From assembly GCF_026914265.1 (NCBI RefSeq), contig NC_069127.1, positions 23,574,637-23,638,636 of the forward strand: a stretch of 64,000 nt of DNA. The letters run 5' to 3'. The notes below the pieces were generated by a model, which saw only the letters and a list, made by a program, of their open reading frames with translations, was not told the origin of the DNA and ran no database searches. This DNA comes from Mya arenaria. Its lineage: Eukaryota; Mollusca; Bivalvia; Myida; Myidae. Numbering within the stretch: position 1 is the stretch's first letter; each line of letters opens with the position of its first letter. This document shows positions 41,860 to 64,000 of the stretch, one piece after another. The position numbers and the translations under genes were made by a program.

Positions 41860-43650
41860 TTTTATTGATAAATTTAGTAATTTTCTTTATATATTATCTA
41901 CATGTATGTATCAGCTTGTTGGGTTTTTTTTCAAATAATGTCGAGAAATATTAGACTGTTTATATTTTATTTTGTATATGTATGGCAGTATTATTATCTA
42001 TACTAATAAGTTAGAAAGGCTTTTAAAGTACATTTTTTTCCTTTACAGCACTAAACATTCTAGATGGGTAAAGAACCTGAAGGGGCATAAAAACCAAATC
42101 AGCATTGACTCAGCATTGAGTATTTATCATCTGTGCACACACTACAAGTACAAACGCATGGGAACAGACCAAACTTCAAATGTTGAAGAGTGAAGACTTA
42201 TTGTGAAAAATTCTAAATGTAAGAATACCATTGACAAAATTAAACAAATAGACATCGATTACCTACAGAGACTGTTTACATGTTATAATATTAAAAAGAC
42301 AAATTAGTTGAGAACTTTCACTCTGACATTTTTGGAGGGGCATTACCGCCTACATGTACATAGTGTTCTTGTTTCTTTACATATTTTAATTTGAAAGTAC
42401 ATTCATTGTTTTTAAATCTGATTCTGAGTTAGTATCATATGTAAAATTCATTTATTTGAATGATTACATTTTATGAATAAGTCCAATAAAGCTTTATCAA
42501 TTTTTACAAGAAAAGGGTTGATTTTTAAGCATTTTATTAGCTATAAAAATGTATGGTTACATGACATTATGTATATTTTCTTCAAAATTGAACGGTAAAC
42601 TATCATAAATTGTCTTTTAAATTGTTCATTAGACATCATAGAAAATATTTAAAATGATTTCAGCAGGTTGTCTTATTATTAATTATTTTTTATGAATTTA
42701 TAAAACTGCTTTATATTTTCAAACATCGAAATACTGCTCTGTTCAGAAGACTCACAAGATCAATCAAAATGATTTTTTGCATGTGTATCAATAATGTTGT
42801 TCGGTTGAACTTATGTTTTCTGTAAACTGAAGTTTATTTCACCAGAAACTGTTGTGTTTATTTCATAAGCTCTGATAATGTGAAACAAAAATCAAATATA
42901 GACAAAATATTTACTTTTTGCTCTTTGTAGCCCTTGGAGTTTAAGTGGGTTAAGGTTGGGTGTAATGAAACTTAAATAACTTTAATTCACGGTAAAATAT
43001 CTTCAACATTTGGATAAAAGTCCCATAGTGTACCTTGATAATAACTATGTTGTCGGTGAAAGCTTTTATTAAAGTGTGTATAACTTAAATACCTTAATTC
43101 AGTTTAAATAATTATGGCCTTTAATAATTTTTGTTTTCATATAGATTTCCTGTTATATTGATCTTTGTAAATTTTGTTGCTGTTTTGTATTATGTACAAT
43201 TACTACTTCTATTTCCTAACTTAATTTTTTTGTCTCATTTGTCAAATTGAATTGGTACATATTTCATATAAAGTGAAAAAAACACACACTATTTTTAAAG
43301 ATGCACTCTTACTCCCAAATAAGACTTATCACAATTAATATTATTGTTTTGATTTTTCAAAATGGGTTGATAGATGTCAACAACAATGTTTCTAATGAAG
43401 GATTTTGAGTTCAATTTGCTAATAAGAATGAACATAAAACATGGTTTTTCTGCCTTGTGATACTATAGAAGACCACAGTAAATCTTTTAGCAATCACCAA
43501 TCATTTAATATTTGTCATGCTTTCTGCTATTATAAACAGGGTCACAAGCTTGTTATAAATCAGTAAACAATATTTCAGTAAATGCATTATTTAGTAAGTA
43601 GTTATTGTTTTATCAGTCAATTTGATGTGTGTTATAAATACAATTATATG
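41150..43650. other. Intergenic, no gene seen
   Basis: AT-rich. A (GGT)n-(GAT)n microsatellite at 41789-41857 produces a Met-rich open frame that is not a gene. Nothing else is recognisable. Confidence 0.35.
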
Positions 43651-44054
43651 CAGGGCTTCCATTAAAGGAAATATATTACTCCTTAGAAATGGGTTAAAAC
43701 TTTCAAAATTGATTTCTAGGAAGTACAAAAACTTCCATAATTTTGAAGAAAACCACCAAAGTAGAAAGCTTGGAAGTTTAAAATATTCAAACCTTGTGTC
43801 AATATTACTTTAATGGTCACAATTTCAATCAGTCTTATGATAAAATAAAATAAAATGATTTATTATAATATAAGTCTTTGAATTTGGCAAGTTAAAGTTA
43901 CAAATTACTTGATTTTTAACATTCTAATTGAAAAATAGTGGAAAAAGATATTGTATTCGGGAGATTTTAACTTCCACATTTCAGTGTTAAACTTCCAAAA
44001 TTGATGGACAGGAAGTTTATACTTCCAGTTTCAAATTCTTAATGGAAGCTTTGT
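43651..44054. mobile_element. Intact MITE of the CTTCCATTAA family
   Basis: It runs from CAGGGCTTCCATTAA to TTAATGGAAGCTTTG. Inner blocks AAACTTTCAAAATTGAT and AACTTCCAAAATTGAT also pair, so much of the element folds back. It serves as the reference for the interrupted copy at 15492-18408. Confidence 0.75.
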
Positions 44055-44127
44055 GATATGTATTGATTTCAAATAAGAGTTTCACTTTAAAGATGCTCAT
44101 TTAAAGATAATGAACAGACACACAAAA

Positions 44128-44480
44128 ACTAGACACATTTGATACTAATTGTATGAATGATTATTGTTTAGGTGACCTCTGATTTGTTTTGGAGATATTC
44201 ATAAATGGGTGTTATTCTTTGTTGTCTTCAGTTTCTTATACATTTAAGGATTTTTATAATTGCTTTTCTGATATATATTAATTTAATGCAAATGAAAACA
44301 CACTTTAAAGTAGACACATTTGATACTAATTATATAAATGATTATTGTTTACATGTACTCTGATTTGTTATGAAGATATTCATAAAGGGGTGTTCTTCAT
44401 GTTATTATACATTTTGGACTTGATTTAGTATTGCTTTTCTGGTATATCTTCATTTAATACACAAAGTATCACTTTCACAC
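44128..44480. repeat. Two-copy tandem duplication, ~190 bp
   Basis: Both copies share ACACATTTGATACTAATT, GATTATTGTTTA, CTCTGATTTGTT and TATTGCTTTTCTG-type blocks in the same order. They are diverged and AT-rich, with no coding content. Confidence 0.6.
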
Positions 44481-46557
44481 ATTGTTTACTATTATTTTGT
44501 GCATATTTGGCCTATTTATGCTTATATGTGCATTGTTGTATTTCAAAACCTTTGTGAAAAATAGAAACAGTTATTTCTTTCATACATAGTCTGATACATA
44601 TTCAGTTTGTATGCATTATATTTATCATATTTAAAACATTTGCCATTGTCCTATAAGACACATGCTATTTTTGTGTTAATATCACTATGAACTAAAAACA
44701 TCCATTTTCAACTCTTCTTTACCATGTAAATGGAGAAGTTAACATAATAACTCCATGCATTGACCAGTTTTTATGCAATTTGTCCAATTTCATACATTTT
44801 AGTATTATTAAACAGCTAAAACAAGGTATGTTATGTTATAAATACATTTCATCTAGTAAACAATGTTCTCTTTTTATATAACAGTTCAATAATTATGTTC
44901 TTTTTATGTTTGTAACTTTCATACGAAATGATAATGTTTATTAAAGTACTACAAAAATGGTTATTTCATGTCACTTTTTCATGATGAATTCCCCATATAA
45001 TCAAGAAACTTATTCTTCCCTTCAAGTTGTCATTCCAGTATGGTGACTTTGCCCGTTCCCCCTAAATGATTAGAACTGCAGTGTACAAGAACAATAACTC
45101 TATTTCAGCGAATTGCAAGAGTTATTCCCTTTGTTCCTTTTCCTGTCCGTAGCATAACAAGAAAACTACTTTTTGGAATTTCATTAAACATCACTTAATG
45201 GTAAAGCACAACAAGAGGAAGTGCAGTGCACAATGACTATAGCTGTATTTCAGCTAATTACAGAATTATTGCCCTTTGCCTCTTTTTCTTGACCAGAGCA
45301 TTACTTTCAAAATACTCATGATATTGAAGCACCATAATCTGTCGTGTTCATTAATGTACCACACCCCTAATGAAATGTTCAACTTAAAACTCTACAATTT
45401 CAATGCTTTAGCCTATGTTGTTAAGCAGAATACTACAAATATTTTGAGAATTTCATGGATGCGGTTCGATGCATTGTAATATGCTTGTTGGCCTTGACAT
45501 TCCTTGTTTTTCAACATATAACAAATGCATAAACTATTAAACGGCGCCCTTTGATGCTTTGCATCAATGGTCTTTCTTGTGTATATATTTAATATGTACA
45601 AAACCTTTTCCTGGAGGTTACATTGGGAATAATGTGATTATTTATTATTCTGTTTGATTGTGTGTGTTATAAATGTGTCAACTGCCGTACATTTAAAACA
45701 TGCCATGTTTGAATTTAATTAGTCATCTTGTTTGTACATGGTACATGTTTGTGCTAGGTAAGTGCTTCTCTAAAATAATGGAGAATAAAAACAACAATTT
45801 TAACCAACGGCCCGTGGTTTAAAATCCCTAAAATAAGAAACAGTAAGGATCCGTAATTTCCTGAAATAACCAAGGGTTCCATAAATATGACCCCCCCCCC
45901 ATATTTTATCGTTGCATCCATAAATATTTGACCGTTAAATTCATGGGTGCATTCATTACAATATGTATGGTAAATTTATGAGCGCAACGTATATACATGC
46001 ATGAATGCACCGATAAAATATGGACGAACCATAATATATTGTGTACGAAAGAGTCAAAGGGTCCGTAGTTGGCTGGTAATTTCTTAAAATGGTTCTCCCT
46101 AGCGGTTGAAGATGGTGGGAATTGAGTTAAAGCAATGTAATAAGAATTTAATATTCAATTTAATATATAAATGCAATAAAACGAAAATAAAACTAGTAAA
46201 ATGTATATGATAGAAGTCTGAGTAAACGCTTATAACATAAATCTAATTTATACAAATGAATTCACTGTTTCGGTGCATTTTTATACTATAAATGTTTTTC
46301 TTAAATAATTCAACATTTAACATTCTCAATTTCAATACATAACTAAACAGCTGTGCTTTTTTACAAAGAATCTATAAGTAAAAAAATACCAAAACTTCAT
46401 TTCTTGATGTATTAATAAAGTTTACACTCATGTAAACCCTTAACAAGATAGGCATTTCCTACAAATATTTAACAAAGACGCTTTTTAAAATCAATATTTG
46501 ACAACAAACAAAATTCATTTACTCATTCAAATTACTCTACAAAATAAAGCCCCTTTT
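44481..46557. other. Intergenic, with a two-unit repeat; 3' flank of malic enzyme
   Basis: 45075-45300 holds two diverged units (GCAGTGTACAAGAACAATAA and GTGCAGTGCACAATGACTAT, each followed by TATTTCAGC). A C-tract lies at 45892-45900. Candidate ATTAAA signals on the minus strand occur near 46149 and 46161, about 400 bases below the malic enzyme stop; their use is unproven. Confidence 0.35.
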
Positions 46558-58997
<12,440 letters not shown>

Positions 58998-59712
58998 GTC
59001 AAGTATCCGACTCAAGTGAGAACTAAATGAAATAGACAGTGACCAAAATGGTGTAGGCGTGCGAAGGGAGATTACTCGAGCTTAGCGAAAGAGGAATGTC
59101 GCTCTGGTGTGTGTCGAAATATCTAGGGTTTCGTTTGTTCGCAAATTGAGCGCCTTATCAAATGACAATATCGTTTTGCTTATGCAATTGGCAATAGCAA
59201 TTTAAGTGAATCATTAAAATGTTGCGTTTTAATTCGCTTACGCTTATTTCGAATAAAACAACATGAATACTTGTCAATCAACATTGTTTTTACAAATTCT
59301 TTAGGTTTCTGCACAGCGTGCTAAATAAATACTAGCATTTCTTGAAAATCAATAATCAGTCAGATCAATTAAACTTTTTTTCACATACTCTTTATCCAGC
59401 CCCGGATGATACGTCTGTGAGTGTTTTCTTCCCGCCATTCTGCCTCTATTCCGCCGTGAAAGCGTTACTTGAACTCCGCCGTCGACGTATATGTCCGTCA
59501 GTAGACGTAAATGAACCCTGTTACGTAGCAGATTTGAGACGTTCAGTGATATCAGAGACATAATACAGGTACAATTACTTTGAAATCATGATCTGTTGGA
59601 TCTTTAAAAGACCAACACAGCTTTAGTACCATAACGACGTCAAATATTGACGCTACGTTTAATTATGACGTCACATTGACGTTTGCTAAACATGACTTAT
59701 TAAACAGCATAA
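58998..59712. other. 5' flank of malic enzyme; no second gene seen
   Basis: This must contain the promoter and 5' UTR of the minus-strand malic enzyme gene. No TATA box or clear upstream exon could be fixed. Overlapping frames on both strands at 59342-59563 show no domain. Confidence 0.3.
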
Positions 59713-60072
59713 AAGCTGCACTCTCACAGTCACAGATTTGCCGTTTTGGCAGCTTTTTTATTTTTTGTCTTGGAACGAGCAATTTTTTGCGTAAATATCA
59801 GCTTACCAGTTATATAAGACTGCTGACAAAAAATCAGATCGTAGATTTTTATATTTCCATTCCAAAATTTATGTTTTATGGCTTAGAGCGTTACTGGCGG
59901 TATAAGAAAAATGCATAAAACATCAATTTTTGAACTTAAATATGAAAATCTGCAATCGGATTTTTTCTCAGCAGTCTTTTTTTCATGGTTTCCATGCATT
60001 TTCGCATAAATTGGCTCGTTCCAAGACAACAAAAAAAGTTGTCATAAGGTTGTATCTGTGAGAGTGCAGCTT
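59713..60072. mobile_element. Complete foldback MITE, AGCTGCACTCTCACAG family
   Basis: The inverted ends AAGCTGCACTCTCACAG and CTGTGAGAGTGCAGCTT enclose mirrored blocks: TATAAGACTGCTGACAAAAA against TTTTTTCTCAGCAGTC, and TTATGGCTTAGAGCG near the centre. The frame 59676-59918 falls mostly within it. Confidence 0.8.
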
Positions 60073-63000
60073 AACAATTACTGAATTAGGAAATTACCTG
60101 AGTAGTTTGGTCCACAGCACCTGTTAATTATTTCGCTTGTCGATATAGGTTCCTGCTCGATGTTATTTGGATGGTAATGAAAATATATTTCTAACGGTGC
60201 TCTTATATATCCGTGATTTAAAAATCCAGAGCGCCGTCATTATTCGCTTCACATATTTTCACCAATGATGTTGCCCTGGAAATTTGCAAATCATGGGTTT
60301 TATTTCCTCGTGTTTTACTGATCAATCCTGTGTACTCTAACATTTAGTACAAAGATGATGTTATCTGTCCAATGAGTTCACAGTAATTCCACGACGTCTG
60401 ACGTATATTTTTCACCATGAACGTATTTAACAGTGTCCACCTATGACCGTCTTGTATTGAGAAAAAGTTCATTTGCCCATGCTCTGGAATCAATAGGTTG
60501 TTAATACGGGACTTTGTACTGATTTCAAACCATACATTTTAAGGTTCATGGAGAGTTCATAAAAATGTTGTATTATTGTTTTGACCATTGTGAAAAGAAA
60601 TGCATATTATAAGATAGTGTGTACTTTATTGGAAATAAAAGATAAGGATTATAGGATTATAGCATGACTATTGCCGATATTTGAATGTCCACATACGAGT
60701 CAATAGTTTTGTTTTTAAAATATATGAATCATAACAACACTTGTATGCAGTAACAGTTTTAAGAATAATTATATAACGGACAGGTTTTTTAGGACGTGTC
60801 ACGAACAAATACAAATTCCTAAATAATAAAACTCTTTGTGCTGTATACAAGGGAAATAAGCCAAGGAAGACGTTCACGCGAAGCATGCAGTTTACTTCCC
60901 TTGTATTTACTACTTGTGTGATAAGTGTGACCCTTTTAAATAAATGCATACTATAATTATTATGGCGATTTAACAAGTGGTCTGTCACTACCCTCGCCCG
61001 CACCAATGACACAAACACTTATTATAATCCTTACTCTTACTTATATAAGAATATATTGGGGTATTTAAATAAAGTTTGAACCAAAGACGGATGGTGGACC
61101 ACGCTCTCAACGTGAACAGTGAAAGAGGCAACAGTGACAGCAGTTTAGACTGTTCAAATATCAGTGTGTGTGTGTGTGGGGGGGGGGGGGTACTGCCCGC
61201 ATTTATAGTCGAGAGGGGTGCATTTTGGGTATATTCTATTCCTTTTTTCTCCTTGATACTGACATAAAAAGTTTACATGGACAATTTAAGGGTGTGGCGC
61301 ACTCCCCCAGGATCCGCTAGTGAATAAAATGTTTAACTGTTTAACTTAAGTATATTGTTCAAACCTTCTGCACTGCGTGTTATCGAATACCACAAAGCAG
61401 ACTACTTGAAGATCTTACGATACTGTTCGAAACAAAACAACTTTCTATTTAATATAGCATTTAAAACAATCAATACAAGTTCACCTTACAAGACAACGAA
61501 AGCGTGGACAAGAATGGGGCCTTTCATAAATTCTTTGGTACACTTTTTTGTGCGAATACTATTATGAGTAACGCCAATATATGGTATCATTATTAGGCTT
61601 ATTATAGCTAGTATAGACACATGAAACAAAATAACAATAGCATGTGCAAATCGTTGAACAATTACAGGCATATACATAATATACAATAAAAATTACATAA
61701 AAGGACAGTGAAAAATGGTGTACACGGTCAGTCCAGCTTTTTCATTTCGGAGTGAGGAGATCCCATTTAGAATCAGAATAAGCGTGTCAGCGAGGGATCA
61801 TAAAACGTTTGTAAGTACATGTACTGTTTTTATTTCTACTTTCTTCTTTAAAGATTTCATATATCACGCTGTTCACCTTTTCGCACTGGATCGCTCTGAT
61901 CGACATGATTTTAGGTCGGTCAAGGCCTTGACGTTAGAGGAGATGTATTTTAGGTCCCCCCACCACCTCCCCCAAAACACTCGGAATCCAAACAAATTAT
62001 TTTGTTCAACAATGGCCCATTCAATTTTGATAATCTTATTGCAAATACATGGTTATAGATGATCTTAAGAATTGAGTTGTTTTTTGGTTGAATTTTAATA
62101 AATGACCCTAACTGTTTCGACCAATGAGTGCGACGACAATAAATTATGAGAGACCAAGCGGCTCTAAAGTGCTAAATCAACAACAGTAAAACACAAAATG
62201 TAGCTACAGATGCGGATTCATGGCTTTAGCTGTATATCTATAACTACAGCTGTATTTCCAAATACAGCATACAGCTGTAAATGTTTAGCTGTAGCTGTAT
62301 CTATACACAGCTGCATCTATAAAGCGAATACAATAACATAAATAACAGTTCTATTTTTAGTTATAGCGGTAAATGCTATAAATATATAATACAACAGTCC
62401 GTTGTAAATATACAGCTACAGCTGTATTTTTGACGCCAACGTATAGCTACTGCTGTATTTTATATTCTAACAGCTATAGTATACATATAGAGCTATAAAT
62501 ACACGGCTGCATCTATATTTGTTTGGTCACTTTTCAGGGGATGGTCCAGGAATTGACGTTAGAGGGGGCTTTACTTAAGTGCACAGCCTTTTGACATTCG
62601 CCCCAACCTTGAAACTGAACTTAACTAGTTTAAAATGTTGGCAGGGGTGTTTGGATGTTCTTCCTGAAGAACATTTCTTTTAGTCTGAAATGGTGTATTT
62701 TGAGGGTATTTGATTTACTTTTTTCACTCCGATAATGACATAAAAAGTAAGCTTTTTAGGGGGATTTTAGGGGGAGCCCGGTGCGCCTCCTCCCTCCCTT
62801 CCCTGGACTCCCGCTTTTGCTTTTGGCATATTGTAACGTTTTAGCCATATATGCTTATGATGCTAAGTTAGCATCCATTTATCGTTCATCATGATTTATT
62901 GATTCATCATGGGACTGTCTTTGTGTTTTCTGCGGCACCTTTTATGTAGACCTAAAATAAAAGTGTAGTTTTTTCACAGAAAAATCAAGAATCAAGAAAA

Positions 63001-64000
63001 GTGTGTATATCTATCTACTATATAATCATTCAGATTGTTTAGTACCTACACTTTGTGCCAAATCCGTAATCATAAATATCTAGTCTTACCGACGGTGAAC
63101 ATTTATTGTATTACAGATCATAATCATGCACAAATTAAAAGATATCATGCTGATAATATATTCACGATTAGAAATACAATAAGGGTTGCATATGGATTAA
63201 CATTATTTGGATATATACAATATGTATTTATTTATTTATGAATTTATTATATTGCAAATTAAAATGGTGTGATCTTTTGCTCTGCTTATTTAATAAAAAA
63301 AAGTAAAAACATGCCAAAATTGTGATATGACGTATGCAATCAGATATGTTCTTACTTCTGAAGGTGTTCATGAATCACGATTGTTTTATAATTAATTATT
63401 TTATTTCATGTCACAAACTACTATTCAAATGACAGCCATCTAAAAAAGTTAACTACCAATAAATTTATACGTTATCACTTTTTTCTCGCCCATGTCAAAT
63501 TTAAATAGCTGTAAGTACAGCCGACATGGAAAAGAAAAAAAACTGTGTGTGTTTTTGTTCAAGTATATTTATTAAAGAGACACTTACAGAGAGCCATTAA
63601 TGATGAAAATAACAAAATCTGCCTAGCAATTGATGAGTAAGAGGAAAAACGACCACGTAGTGTTTATTTAACATTCTAAAAATCTTCGATCAATTCGATC
63701 ATTAAACTAAACAGTACACGATTATATTTTAGCATGTATTGGAAATATTTAAGAAAGGGAATTAGGTATATCATTATAAATACATTTAAGCGGCTTAGGT
63801 GATATTCAATTATTGAAATTTGTGATATTTTCAGTAACCTATTCGTATTTACTTGATCTAATAATACGGTTCGTGTAATGCACCATTGGAATACATAGAA
63901 CATGTATGGAGTAAGCACAACAGTAACTCAGCACGTGCTTTCAGTCAAGCGTTTGGATGAGTGACATATCCCGGGAAATATGGATGATTCTGTGACAGTT
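60073..64000. other. Intergenic, no gene seen
   Basis: AT-rich with a GT/G-tract at 61160-61189 and a palindrome-rich array at 62195-62520 (listed separately). The longest frames (60668-61018, 61715-62062) have no recognisable domain, no plausible splice partners and biased AT composition, so no gene is called. Confidence 0.35.
62195..62520. repeat. Degenerate array of TACAGCTGTA-type palindromes
   Basis: TACAGCTGTA or near relatives (TAGCTGTA, ACAGCTGCAT, TACAGCAGT) recur more than a dozen times in about 325 bases with irregular spacing and interspersed TATA-rich filler. CAGCTG is an E-box core, but the irregular decay looks like a degraded simple repeat. Confidence 0.6.

Noticed and set aside
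41717-41938. Met-rich 73-aa frame
   Set aside because: Product of a (GGT)n-(GAT)n microsatellite.
60668-61018. 116-aa minus-strand frame as a gene
   Set aside because: No domain, AT-biased, contains an inverted repeat (TACAAGGGAAATAAG against CTTCCCTTGTA), and no splice partners could be found.

Overview
The window is eukaryotic, AT-rich and dense in transposons, and most likely comes from a bivalve mollusc. The reasons are GT-AG introns, three animal-type genes on the minus strand, and repeat styles common in clams: Helitron-like elements with tandem cores, (T)GACCTTTGACC-rich repeats, foldback MITEs and tRNA-derived SINEs. I cannot name the species. All exon maps were built by hand from splice-site consensus, reading-frame phase and protein family knowledge. 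No alignment or transcript data were available.

Layout. 1-6.9 kb: no gene; a long-TIR element, a 150-bp hairpin, MITEs and SINE debris. 6,959-11,887 (minus): one uninterrupted coding exon for a 1,642-residue protein that I do not recognise. Its first 740 residues look disordered and carry several sumoylation-type motifs. Two divergent copies of a roughly 300-residue domain follow, then a basic nuclear-localisation-like tail. Just upstream lie a 5-codon uORF and a splice acceptor. 12-26 kb: no gene; a deep nest of DNA transposons whose insertion order can partly be read (a MITE split by a Helitron-like composite, and a Mutator-like element with its empty-site paralogue in the same window). 27,456-34,001 (minus): a complete five-exon 2'-5'-oligoadenylate synthase gene, 318 aa, with its three catalytic aspartates. 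Its introns host a 3.07-kb non-autonomous transposon, a MITE starting nine bases after a splice donor, and other elements. 34-46.5 kb: no gene; a complete SINE, a decayed hAT transposon, MITEs and AT-rich DNA. 46,558-58,997 (minus): a complete 13-exon cytosolic-type NADP malic enzyme gene, 575 aa. Intron 6 holds about 64 copies of a 56-bp minisatellite. Introns 1 and 3 hold decayed tandem copies of exons 2 and 3. 59-64 kb: no gene seen; a foldback MITE and a degenerate array of CAGCTG palindromes.

The three genes do not form an evident pathway. Malic enzyme makes pyruvate and NADPH. The OAS gene belongs to innate RNA sensing. The large protein is probably nuclear and of unknown role. The best candidates for something undescribed are the duplicated domain of the 1,642-residue protein and the decaying exon arrays in the malic enzyme gene, one of which keeps a phase-compatible potential exon.
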